Of a DNA stretch of 43,694 nt, positions 33,503-41,552 are shown in pieces. Origin of the DNA: JBDKGD01 sp964645125. GTDB lineage: Bacteria; Patescibacteriota; Minisyncoccia; UBA6257; 2-01-FULL-56-20. The DNA is taken from positions 1 to 43,694 of the forward strand of contig CAZXZC010000003.1 of assembly GCA_964645125.1 (NCBI GenBank), in the 5' to 3' direction. A model generated the notes under the pieces. The model saw nothing but the letters and a program-made list of their open reading frames with translations. It was not told where the DNA came from and searched no databases. Positions within the stretch are counted from its first letter, which is position 1, and every line of letters starts with the position of its first letter. The position numbers were made by a program, and so were the translations under genes.

Positions 33503-35218
33503 TTATTCTTTAATAACGCGAAGCACTTCCTCCAACGACGTAACCCCAACTTGCGCCTTCTCAAGGCCGTCTTCAAACATACTGGTAGTACCAGCTGCTC
33601 GAGCTGCCAACCGTAACGCCTCCGGGTGAAATGGAGCAGTAGAAATAATAGCTTTTATAGAATCATTCACTTCAATAGCCTCATAAATACCCACGCGACC
33701 CCTGTACCCTGTACCGCCACAACTCGTACATCCCTTACCTCGATACAATACAGTCGCAACGGTTGGATTTTTTTCTTCTGGATGCACCTGCAAAAGCTGA
33801 TCTGAAACAGCCTGGCGCGTCTGCGCGTCAACTTCATACGAATAAATACACACCGAGCACAATTTGCGTACCAAGCGCTGAGCCAAAATAACATTCAGAA
33901 CAGACGCAACCAAAAATGGCTGAACCCCCAAATCAAACAAGCGCGGTATAGTACTGCCAGCATCATTGGTGTGTAACGTAGAAAGAAGTAAGTGCCCGGT
34001 AAGTGCCGCTTGCACCGCCACATCAGCTGTTTCTGAATCACGAATTTCACCCACCATAATCACGTTTGGGTCTTGTCGCAAGAGTGCGCGAAGCCCTGAT
34101 GCAAAGGTAATCCCTGCCTGTGGATTAATTTGTGTTTGATTCACGTACTTCATGTTGTATTCCACTGGATCTTCCACACTCACCACATTCACGCCCGGCT
34201 TATTCACAATATTCATCATTGCGTACAGAGTCGTAGATTTACCAGAACCAGTTGGGCCTGTCGACAAAAACATACCAAACGTGCGCTGCAGCGCCGAAGA
34301 CACCACCTTGGAAACATACGAGGACATACCAAGCTCGCTTAAACTAATCGGCTTCTGTGACGCCTCTAAAAGACGCATCACAATCTTCTCGCCATAGTAT
34401 GTAGGCATCACCGACACGCGCACGTCCATGGTTTGGTTTACAATTTGGTATCGAAACCGACCGTCTTGCGGCTTAAAATGTTCATCGAGCTTCAATCCCG
34501 AAAGAAGCTTGAATCGTGCCAAAAGCGCATTATGAATTTCTTTTGGAATGCGCATAATCTCGTGCAAAATACCATCGACACGATACCGCACAAGCGTCGC
34601 ATCATCTAAAATTTCCAAATGAATGTCTGAAGCGCGGGAGGAAAGCGCGAATGACAGCAAATTATCGGCAATCGCAACAATCGGAAGCTCAGCAGCAGCC
34701 TCTTCACCCTTTTTATTTGCCGCACGAAGCGAAGCGCGAATATTGTCATTAATAAGGTTTTTAAAATCATCGGCGGTTTGCATTCCATAAATCGTATACC
34801 CCGCATTCAGGTCTGATGCTTGCACCAAATACGGCCGAACGCGCGCGCGCAAATACTGTGAAAAAAATTGCACACTCTCCAAATCTCCCGGATCCGCCAT
34901 GCCCAACGAATAGGCTCCATCTGGCTCTTTATCAAACACAATAGCCTGACGAGCCCGAGCAACATCTTCAGGAACTAATTTCAAAATCGCCGGATTTATT
35001 GTTTCAGTGCTTACATGAGCAATGGGCACCTTTAAATACGCCGAAACAACCTGGTCGCTGTATCCTGAATCAATAACACCTCGAGATAAAAGGACTTCCA
35101 AAAGCGTCTTATGAGACAACGCAGCCTCCTCCGCGAGCTGATCAAACAACTCGGGGGTAATTAAACTATCCTCCAAAAGTTTTGTTTTTAAATACGAAAC
35201 CGGCACATCAATCTTCAT
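33503..35218 (-). CDS. pilB: Type IV pilus assembly ATPase PilB (GspE family)
   Basis: Hexameric motor that extends the pilus, 571 residues. Seen: an MshEN-like N-terminal domain (about 1-150, FDQLAEEAALSHKTLLEVLLSRGVI), Walker A G321-PTGSGK327-ST, Asp box, Walker B GEIRDSETADVAVQAALTGH with LLSTLHTND, and the zinc region CSVC then CTSCGGTGYRGRVGIYE. A TATACT box lies about 15 bases before the ATG at 35218; a terminator for the upstream pilin separates it from that gene. No pilT retraction ATPase gene is in the window. Confidence 0.95.
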   Translation of the reverse strand: MKIDVPVSYLKTKLLEDSLITPELFDQLAEEAALSHKTLLEVLLSRGVIDSGYSDQVVSAYLKVPIAHVSTETINPAILKLVPEDVARARQAIVFDKEPDGAYSLGMADPGDLESVQFFSQYLRARVRPYLVQASDLNAGYTIYGMQTADDFKNLINDNIRASLRAANKKGEEAAAELPIVAIADNLLSFALSSRASDIHLEILDDATLVRYRVDGILHEIMRIPKEIHNALLARFKLLSGLKLDEHFKPQDGRFRYQIVNQTMDVRVSVMPTYYGEKIVMRLLEASQKPISLSELGMSSYVSKVVSSALQRTFGMFLSTGPTGSGKSTTLYAMMNIVNKPGVNVVSVEDPVEYNMKYVNQTQINPQAGITFASGLRALLRQDPNVIMVGEIRDSETADVAVQAALTGHLLLSTLHTNDAGSTIPRLFDLGVQPFLVASVLNVILAQRLVRKLCSVCIYSYEVDAQTRQAVSDQLLQVHPEEKNPTVATVLYRGKGCTSCGGTGYRGRVGIYEAIEVNDSIKAIISTAPFHPEALRLAARAAGTTSMFEDGLEKAQVGVTSLEEVLRVIKE

Positions 35219-35248
35219 GGAGATAATATAGGTAGTATATCATGAATA

Positions 35249-35285
35249 AAAATTCGGCACCCTCCTCACAAGGGCGCCGAATTTT
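35249..35285 (-). terminator. Terminator between pilin and pilB
   Basis: Stem AAAATTCGGC / GCCGAATTTT plus CCCT/AGGG inside (one mismatch), and a T-run on the minus strand. It lies 26 bases after the pilin stop, so pilin can be made separately and in excess. Confidence 0.85.
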
Positions 35286-35311
35286 CTAAAGTCTATAATC
35301 TGTACTAAAAA

Positions 35312-35893
35312 TTACAAACCCAATGCAGTACCAACTTCGTAAATACTTGCGTAGTTACCACCATCAGTTGAAACCACATCGCTTCCACCACCATTGCTAT
35401 ACTTTGAACTCTCAAAACCATTTGCGGTTATTTTGAAACCAAGGTTTGTCGAGGTCGCAACATACCCATAGTAATGAGTACTATCGTTGGTAGGGTCAAG
35501 CGGCAAATTGCCGATTGGCGCACCAGACGAAATAGCAGCGAAGTTTACGGGCAACCAGCCACTCGAGTTGTTGCTACGGCGATTCGCCACCTGCGATGAG
35601 GTGGTGTTTACCGTGCCAATACCAGCAGCAGCACACGTACTAGCAGTCGCTGAGGTATAACAATCTGCATACCCCCCAGTGGACGATGCCAAGTTCGGAC
35701 TCGAAACATCGCTCAAGTACAAAGCAACAGCGCTGCGCAAAGTACCGAGATCTGAAATGCGGGTCGAGTCACGAGCCTGACGAAGCAACTCCGCCGGATT
35801 TAACGTGATAATAAGCGCCGCAAACAAGAACGCAGTGATACCGATAACAATTAACAATTCAATAAGGGTGAACCCCTTGTTAGAAGCAGTCAT
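35312..35893 (-). CDS. Type IV major pilin-like prepilin
   Basis: Probable pilus subunit, 193 residues from the ATG 35893. Seen: leader MTASNKG followed by FTLIELLIVIGITAFLFAALIITL (prepilin cleavage before Phe, Glu at +5), a QARDSTRISDLGTLRSAVALYLSD amphipathic helix, and a beta-rich Ser/Gly/Thr-rich globular domain (TSATASTCAAAGIG). The ORF opens at 35965, but 35893 gives the standard short leader. Minus-strand TATAAT at 35951-35946 may be its promoter, giving a leader of about 46 bases. Low Cys suggests no disulfide loop of the classic type. Confidence 0.9.
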   Translation of the reverse strand: MTASNKGFTLIELLIVIGITAFLFAALIITLNPAELLRQARDSTRISDLGTLRSAVALYLSDVSSPNLASSTGGYADCYTSATASTCAAAGIGTVNTTSSQVANRRSNNSSGWLPVNFAAISSGAPIGNLPLDPTNDSTHYYGYVATSTNLGFKITANGFESSKYSNGGGSDVVSTDGGNYASIYEVGTALGL

Positions 35894-36010
35894 GCTAAAA
35901 ATTGCGTATGTCGATACGAAAAAGTCTCGACCTTTTACAATTCTCATTATATCAGCACCACTCACACTATAGCTTGTGGATAAAGATATGGAAGTAAAAA
36001 AATAAAAAGA

Positions 36011-36748
36011 TTACGAACCCACCAATGAAAGAGCGGCGGAAAAATCTTCGGGAAGTGGAGCCTCAAAAGTAACACGCCGTAAAGAAGGAAGCGATATGGT
36101 TAATGAATACGCATGCAACATGCACCGCAACGCCCAATCGGGTTTATTTTTTTTATTTCCATACAATACATCCCCCGCTATTGGATGGCCGATACTAGCC
36201 AAGTGTAGGCGTATTTGATGAGTGCGTCCCGTTACAGGCTGCGCCTGAACCAACGCCCACTCATCGTACTGAGTAAGTACTTGATAGTGAGTAAGCGCAG
36301 CTCGCTGCATACGGCCAGCATGAACAGTGCGCTTCACCGTTCCATTAATAATAGAAATGGGCTTATCAATAATCCCTGAATGTGAGCTAAATACCCCGCG
36401 CGCAATCGCGCGATACGTTTTTACCAAATCATGCGTTTGAAACAAAGCTTTCAAAAATAAAAATGCTGCCTGAGTTCGCGCTACAATCATCACACCCGAA
36501 GTTTCACGATCAAGCCGATGCACAATGCCAGGTCGAGTTTCGGGACTATCGCCCACCAATTTCATTTCCGGATACATACCGGTCAAAATATCAGTCAGTG
36601 TTTCTTCGTGCGCGCCGTCTATATTCGCATGTCGCACCCATTCACCAGTTTTTGAGTCCTTATGAAACACCGGATGCACTAAAAGCCCCGCTGGCTTGTT
36701 CACAACCACCACATCCGCGTCACTATAGATAATCTGGACAGCCTCCAT
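36011..36748 (-). CDS. RluA-family pseudouridine synthase
   Basis: Converts specific uridines in rRNA or tRNA to pseudouridine. Seen (245 residues from ATG 36748): YSDADVVVVNKPAGLLVHP, the catalytic-Asp motif H-RLDRETSGVMIVAR, and QPVTGRTHQIRLHLASIGHPIAGDVLYG. No S4 domain before the catalytic part, so it is a short form; RluC/RluD-type target cannot be decided. Upstream TTGATT (36786-36781), 17 bases and TATAAT (36763-36758) put the transcription start next to the ATG, so the message is probably leaderless. Confidence 0.92.
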   Translation of the reverse strand: MEAVQIIYSDADVVVVNKPAGLLVHPVFHKDSKTGEWVRHANIDGAHEETLTDILTGMYPEMKLVGDSPETRPGIVHRLDRETSGVMIVARTQAAFLFLKALFQTHDLVKTYRAIARGVFSSHSGIIDKPISIINGTVKRTVHAGRMQRAALTHYQVLTQYDEWALVQAQPVTGRTHQIRLHLASIGHPIAGDVLYGNKKNKPDWALRCMLHAYSLTISLPSLRRVTFEAPLPEDFSAALSLVGS

Positions 36749-36837
36749 AATGGTATAATTATAACATATTTTCAATAAAAAATCAAGCATTAAAACCTGA
36801 ATTTGCATTTCAGTTTTTGCAAGTTTCTTTCTACTGC

Positions 36838-36859
36838 CTATACCCCATTGGCTAAACCC
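36838..36859. repeat. Copy 1 of a 22-bp direct repeat flanking tRNA-Ile
   Basis: Exact match to 37222-37243 (contains ATACCCCATTGGCTAAACCC). Both copies are in plus orientation; they belong to the dispersed TTGGCTA family. Confidence 0.85.
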
Positions 36860-36945
36860 CACGTACTACTTTTTGTGCGTGTGGTAGGAATCCCTGGCTA
36901 CTGCATCAAGTGCAATTTTCGGGTTTAAACAAACCATGCCTGTTT

Positions 36946-37020
36946 TGGTGGGTGTGGAAGGAATCGAACCTTCGACTTCTGTCTTATCAGGACAGCGTTC
37001 TACCACTGAACTACACACCC
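36946..37020 (-). tRNA. tRNA-Ile(GAU)
   Basis: Minus-strand cloverleaf: acceptor GGGTGTG/CACACCC, discriminator A and encoded CCA; anticodon stem CTGTC/GACAG around CTGATAA (anticodon GAT); T-arm GAAGG-TTCGATT-CCTTC. The 5' leader plus first bases and the 3' trailer form a 13-bp inverted repeat (36912-36924 with 37017-37029). Confidence 0.96.
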
Positions 37021-37056
37021 GAAAATTGCTGCATACAATGAGGGCCAAAAGTGTTC

Positions 37057-37076
37057 CCTGCCTGCCGGCAGGCAGG
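37057..37076. repeat. Perfect 20-bp GC-rich palindrome
   Basis: CCTGCCTGCCGGCAGGCAGG reads the same on both strands. It lies between the two tRNA genes; a copy with one mismatch is at 12677-12696. I recall similar palindromes as frequent in Patescibacteria genomes, but could not check. Confidence 0.8.
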
Positions 37077-37221
37077 TACCACGTAAACTACACACGCAAA
37101 TACCCCACTACTGTAATAAAAAAATCAATTTTCTTCAATATCCACAGCATTTCTTCTTCATCTACTACATGTCCGCATTATGTATCTGTTTTACTATTGG
37201 CTCCGCCAGGCAAGCGGATGG

Positions 37222-37243
37222 CTATACCCCATTGGCTAAACCC
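37222..37243. repeat. Copy 2 of the 22-bp direct repeat, upstream of tRNA-Val 3' end
   Basis: Identical to 36838-36859. A degenerate third unit (TACTATTGGCTCCGCC) precedes it at about 37191. Confidence 0.85.
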
Positions 37244-37254
37244 TAGCATATCTG

Positions 37255-37326
37255 TGCGCCTTGGAGGGATCGAACCTCCGACCTTTTCAATGTCAATGAA
37301 ACGCTCTACCACTGAGCTAAAGGCGC
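37255..37326 (-). tRNA. tRNA-Val(GAC)
   Basis: Minus-strand cloverleaf: acceptor GCGCCTT/AAGGCGC with discriminator A, D-arm GCTC/GAGC, anticodon stem TTTCA/TGAAA around TTGACAT (anticodon GAC), T-arm GGAGG-TTCGATC-CCTCC. CCA is not encoded. Confidence 0.95.
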
Positions 37327-37411
37327 GAAACAAACAGTGTATGCTCAATCTACCACTGGAAAGAGTATTTTTCAAACAAAAACCACGCGAGCAATAGGGT
37401 ATACTATATAC

Positions 37412-37969
37412 GTGGATCTGCAGCTCAAAAAACGTATCGTCCAAGCAAGCAGCATCATACTTGGTTCGCTCGCAATATTTGTGGGTCTGTTTTGGTGGCT
37501 TGCAACCGACATTCGCGCACAAACACAAGGCATCGCAGAATTGCGCACCGGCATTTACCAAAATCAAAAAGTAAAAGAACTCTTACCCACGCTCCAAAAA
37601 AACGCGCAGACAGCTGAAAAATACACAAAAGCGCTCCAAAATTTTTTTCCTCACCAAAGCGAATTACTGCTGGTATCAAGTTGGTTTGGACAACAAGCAA
37701 GAATTGCCCAAATAGATTTTGATTTTGCATTCAGCCAAAACCAAACCGATCCAACCACGACAAAGCCAGGCACAATAGGATTTACTATCAAAGCAACCGG
37801 AAGTCTCGAAAACATTTCGCAGTTTTTAAAAACCATCGAATACCAAGCGCCACGATTTGCTTTCATGCTGCAAAACATAAACATAGGACAACAAACAGAA
37901 AATACCTACCGCCTCACCACACAAGGCACGCTCTTTTTTATCGCCAACACACCTACAGCCACCCCATGA
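37412..37969 (+). CDS. PilO-like type IV pilus alignment protein
   Basis: Membrane protein that in known pili helps connect the platform to the rest of the envelope. Seen (185 residues): start at GTG 37412, a membrane helix (about 11-31), a coiled segment with periodic Gln and Leu, and a ferredoxin-like tail (IGFTIKATGSLENISQFLKTIEYQAPRFAF) typical of PilO. TATACT (37400-37405) ends 6 bases before the GTG, which argues for this leaderless start over the ATG at 37337 (25 extra residues of no clear type). The next ORF overlaps its stop by 4 bases. Confidence 0.75.
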   Translation: MDLQLKKRIVQASSIILGSLAIFVGLFWWLATDIRAQTQGIAELRTGIYQNQKVKELLPTLQKNAQTAEKYTKALQNFFPHQSELLLVSSWFGQQARIAQIDFDFAFSQNQTDPTTTKPGTIGFTIKATGSLENISQFLKTIEYQAPRFAFMLQNINIGQQTENTYRLTTQGTLFFIANTPTATP

Positions 37970-38196
37970 CCCAAGAATTTTCAAAACTAAAAAACGCACT
38001 GCAACGCGCAAGCATCTGGATCGCCGCCACAACCATCTTCGGAGTACTCGCCATAAGCTATCTATGGGCAGGAAGTATTCTTATTACTGAATTCCAAAAA
38101 GCATATAGTCAAACACTCTCTGTTGGCGAAATGATGCCCGCGTTTAACATTGCCCCAATAAAAGGAATCAACATTGGCGGCATGGTATTGGAGTAA
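37966..38196 (+). CDS. Small single-pass membrane protein downstream of pilO-like gene
   Basis: A 76-residue protein with one membrane helix (about 17-38) and a short outer tail (SVGEMMPAFNIAPIKGINIGGMVLE). It overlaps the PilO-like gene by ATGA, so translation is likely coupled. No family recognised. Position suggests a pilus or envelope role. Confidence 0.7.
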   Translation: MTQEFSKLKNALQRASIWIAATTIFGVLAISYLWAGSILITEFQKAYSQTLSVGEMMPAFNIAPIKGINIGGMVLE

Positions 38197-38220
38197 CGCT
38201 GTAAACGCACAATCTCACTC

Positions 38221-39276
38221 ATGACTGAGCACGCATACTACAACGCCATAAACGTGCACTCTGGCGGTGACTACGGAAAAATAACAAAACTAAAAAAGAA
38301 ATATACCACGTGGCAAAAAGCCTGGGAACAAGAAAGTAGCCTACACTCTGTCGATCCACAGAAAGAATATAAAACACTCGAAACAGAAGGTATCTCGCTC
38401 CTACTTGCCACAGACTCCCAATTTCCCCCACTACTCCAAGAAATACCACACCCACCCCATGCACTCTATATAAAAGGAAATATCCATGCCCTAAAAAATA
38501 ACAAAAAAACAAAAATGGTTGCTATTGTCGGCACTCGCAGAGCAACCCCCACAGCAAAAATAACCGCCCACGAATTTGCACACGTCCTTGGAGAAAACGG
38601 TGTCACGGTAGTAAGTGGTCTTGCCTTTGGAGTTGATGTGGCAGCGCACGAAGGCGTACTTACCGGAGGAGGCACGACAATCGCAGTGGTTGCAACCGGG
38701 GTGAACACTATCTATCCGCGCGCGCACACGCATATTGCCCAAAAAATCATTGACACCGGCGGAGCAATCGTAAGTGAATATCACGCACATTCCCCCGCCT
38801 ATCCCGCCAGATTTTTAGAACGTAACCGGATTATTAGTGGCCTCTGTGAGACGATCGTAGTTGTTGAAGCACCGCTTGCGTCAGGCTCTTTAGCAACTGC
38901 TCGATTTGCAGTAGAACAAAACAGAGACGTACTCGTGATACCTGGCCCAGCTGGAAACCCCAACTACGCCGGCTCTCACGAACTCATACGCTCAGGTGCC
39001 ACGCTTACCGCCACAATCGAACACTTACGAAACGATCTAGGAATAGCTCATGCAAGCGAAACAGAAAGTAAAAACCCGCGCTATGCTACACTGGAAGAGT
39101 CTTTGCTGTTAGAAACACTGAACATCGCGCAGACACCCCTCTCACTTGACAAAATCTGCGAAATCACGAAACTAAGCATTCAAGCGGCAACAGTAGCAAC
39201 CACAAACCTCCTTCTCTCTCATGCCATCAAAGAAACAGACATCGGATTCATCTCAATCAACGCTCGTCATCGTTGA
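38221..39276 (+). CDS. dprA: DNA-processing protein DprA (Smf)
   Basis: Binds incoming single-stranded DNA and loads RecA during transformation. Seen (351 residues): a helical N-terminal part, the Rossmann-fold core with VGTRRATPTAKITAHEFA, VVSGLAFGVDVAAHEG, GGGTTIAVVATGVNTIYP, FLERNRIISGLC and ASGSLATARFAVEQNRDVLVIPG, then a C-terminal winged-helix-like domain (LLETLNIAQTPLSLDKICEITKLS). It lies after the PilO-like gene and shares 56 bases with topA. Its presence near a pilus locus supports natural competence. Confidence 0.95.
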   Translation: MTEHAYYNAINVHSGGDYGKITKLKKKYTTWQKAWEQESSLHSVDPQKEYKTLETEGISLLLATDSQFPPLLQEIPHPPHALYIKGNIHALKNNKKTKMVAIVGTRRATPTAKITAHEFAHVLGENGVTVVSGLAFGVDVAAHEGVLTGGGTTIAVVATGVNTIYPRAHTHIAQKIIDTGGAIVSEYHAHSPAYPARFLERNRIISGLCETIVVVEAPLASGSLATARFAVEQNRDVLVIPGPAGNPNYAGSHELIRSGATLTATIEHLRNDLGIAHASETESKNPRYATLEESLLLETLNIAQTPLSLDKICEITKLSIQAATVATTNLLLSHAIKETDIGFISINARHR

Positions 39277-41533
39277 GTCTCCAACCAAAGCGAAAACAAT
39301 TTCTCGCTTTCTTGGCGAACAATTTATCGTACAAGCAAGCTTTGGCCACGTACGTGACCTGCCAAAAAGTAAAATCGGCATCGACGTAAAAGAAAACTTC
39401 ACGCCTTCCTATGTAATACCCACCAAGGCAAAGCCAGTCATTGCTGACCTAAAAACCAAAGCAAAACATGCCGCGGAGGTAATTCTGGCAACTGATGAAG
39501 ACCGCGAAGGAGAGGCAATTTCCTGGCACCTCGCCACCGCCCTCGCTCTTCCTCCAGAAAAAACAAAACGCATCGTATTTCACGAAATCACCAAAACCGC
39601 CATTGAACACGCGCTTGCAAACCCCCGCACCATCGACATGAACCTCGTCGATGCGCAACAAGCTCGACGCATTCTCGATCGGCTCGTAGGATACGAACTC
39701 TCCCCTTTTCTCTGGCGCAAAGTCCGTTACGGACTTTCAGCAGGACGCGTACAATCAGTGGCAGTACGACTCATTGTAGAACGGGAGCGAGAAATACAAA
39801 AATTTGTACAACAAGAATATTGGAGCATCGAAACCGACTTCACTAAAAATGAAAAAGGCGCCAAGCCATTTCACGCACATCTTACTGCCGCTCATGGTAA
39901 GCCGCTGGAAAAAATGGCGATTGCCTCAAAAGAAGAAGCGGACAAACTCATCGACATACTAAAAAAAGAATCATACACCATACAAGGCATTGAAACCAAA
40001 ACCGTAAACCGCAACCCAGCAGCTCCATTTACCACCTCAACACTCCAACAAGAAGCATCACGCAAATTCGGATTCTCTGCCTCCCAAACCATGGTACTTG
40101 CCCAACAGCTCTATGAAGGCATAGAAATCGGCGGCACCCAACAAGGACTCATTACCTACATGCGTACCGATAGCGTAAATCTTGCCGCCTCAGCAATTGC
40201 AGTAGTCCGCGAACTCATTGCCACTCACTATGGCAAAGAATATGCGCTTGAAACTCCGCGCAGCTTCACGACACGCTCAAAGGGTGCACAAGAAGCCCAC
40301 GAAGCGATCCGCCCAACCGATCCCAGCAAAACCCCAGACACCCTGAGCGGATATTTAGATCGCAACCAATTAAAGCTGTATAGCCTCATTTGGAAACGAA
40401 CCATTGCCTGCCAAATGGCTCCAGCCGCCCTCGAACAAAAAGCAATCGACATTGCCAGCAAAAATAACGCGCACACGTTTCGCGCCACAGGCCAAACGAT
40501 ACTATTCGATGGTTTTATGCGCGCCTATACCGAAGACGAAGACGACAAAGAAGAAGAAAAAACAAACATCCTCCCGAAAGATATCGCAGAAGGCGACGCC
40601 GTAAATCCCGATGAAATTATGGGAGTGCAACACTTTACCAGCCCTCCTCCACGCTATAGTGATGCAACACTCATCAAAGCGCTCGAAGCCCACGGTATTG
40701 GCCGTCCATCAACATACGCGCCAACACTAACCACCATTCAATATCGCGGCTACGTTGAAAAAATAGAAAAAAAATACCAGCCAACCGAAATCGGCACGCT
40801 CGTCAACGACATTCTCATCGAACATTTCCCTGAAATTGTAGATATAGACTTTACCTCAAAAATTGAAAAAGAATTTGATGACATCGCCGAAGGCACCATG
40901 GCCTGGACGGACGTACTGCATGAATTTTATGACCCATTTAAAAAACATTTAGACGAAAAAGAAGCAACTGTAGCCAAACAAACTGAAATCTCAGATACTC
41001 CGTGCCCACACTGCGGGAAAATGATGATTATTAAATTTGGTCGCATGGGGAAATTTTTGGCATGTCCCGAAGAAGGCAGCAAAGTAACGCTGCCTATGCC
41101 CGAAGAAGCAGCACAAATAAAAGCGCTCGAAGAAAAAACAAAAGACGAACGTTGCCCGCTCTGCGGCAAAGCAATGGCAGTAAAACGTGGACGATTCGGA
41201 TTTTTCCTTGGATGTACCAACTATCCCACCTGTAAAGGAATATCAAAAATCTGGAATAAAGTTGGCTTCCCTTGCCCTGCCTGTGAAATGCGCAAAAAGA
41301 CAGGTGAACCAGGCGCTACCAATGGCGAACTGGCTGAAAAAAAGGGACGGGGCCGCGGAAAACCATTTTATGGCTGCACGCGTTACCCCGACTGCACCTT
41401 TGTAACAAACACCAAACCAGAAAGCGCTGCACAGCTGCAAGAACTCTACGAATACTGGAAGGCAAACCCACCAAAACCACGGACACAAAAATGGGGTAAG
41501 AAAAAGAGCGCGGAAGAACCAGCGGAAAAATAA
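39221..41533 (+). CDS. topA: DNA topoisomerase I
   Basis: Type IA enzyme relaxing negative supercoils, 770 residues. Seen: the Toprim domain (LVIVESPTKAKTISRFL, ATDEDREGEAISWHL), active-site Tyr Y313 (ITYMRTDSVNL), GAQEAHEAIRPT, ALEAHGIGRPSTYAPTL, and three C-terminal zinc ribbons (CPHCGK, CPLCGK-GCTNYPTCKG, CPACE-GCTRYPDCTF). The first ribbon ends FLACPEEG, with only three Cys. The ATG at 39221 is the only possible start in frame before the Toprim core, so the gene overlaps dprA by 56 bases. Confidence 0.96.
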   Translation: MPSKKQTSDSSQSTLVIVESPTKAKTISRFLGEQFIVQASFGHVRDLPKSKIGIDVKENFTPSYVIPTKAKPVIADLKTKAKHAAEVILATDEDREGEAISWHLATALALPPEKTKRIVFHEITKTAIEHALANPRTIDMNLVDAQQARRILDRLVGYELSPFLWRKVRYGLSAGRVQSVAVRLIVEREREIQKFVQQEYWSIETDFTKNEKGAKPFHAHLTAAHGKPLEKMAIASKEEADKLIDILKKESYTIQGIETKTVNRNPAAPFTTSTLQQEASRKFGFSASQTMVLAQQLYEGIEIGGTQQGLITYMRTDSVNLAASAIAVVRELIATHYGKEYALETPRSFTTRSKGAQEAHEAIRPTDPSKTPDTLSGYLDRNQLKLYSLIWKRTIACQMAPAALEQKAIDIASKNNAHTFRATGQTILFDGFMRAYTEDEDDKEEEKTNILPKDIAEGDAVNPDEIMGVQHFTSPPPRYSDATLIKALEAHGIGRPSTYAPTLTTIQYRGYVEKIEKKYQPTEIGTLVNDILIEHFPEIVDIDFTSKIEKEFDDIAEGTMAWTDVLHEFYDPFKKHLDEKEATVAKQTEISDTPCPHCGKMMIIKFGRMGKFLACPEEGSKVTLPMPEEAAQIKALEEKTKDERCPLCGKAMAVKRGRFGFFLGCTNYPTCKGISKIWNKVGFPCPACEMRKKTGEPGATNGELAEKKGRGRGKPFYGCTRYPDCTFVTNTKPESAAQLQELYEYWKANPPKPRTQKWGKKKSAEEPAEK

Positions 41534-41552
41534 CATGCACGCGTGAGTATGT

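Noticed and set aside
37337..37411. ATG-initiated N-terminal extension of the PilO-like protein
   Set aside because: It overlaps tRNA-Val flank and the TATACT box; the GTG at 37412 gives a normal membrane-protein start.
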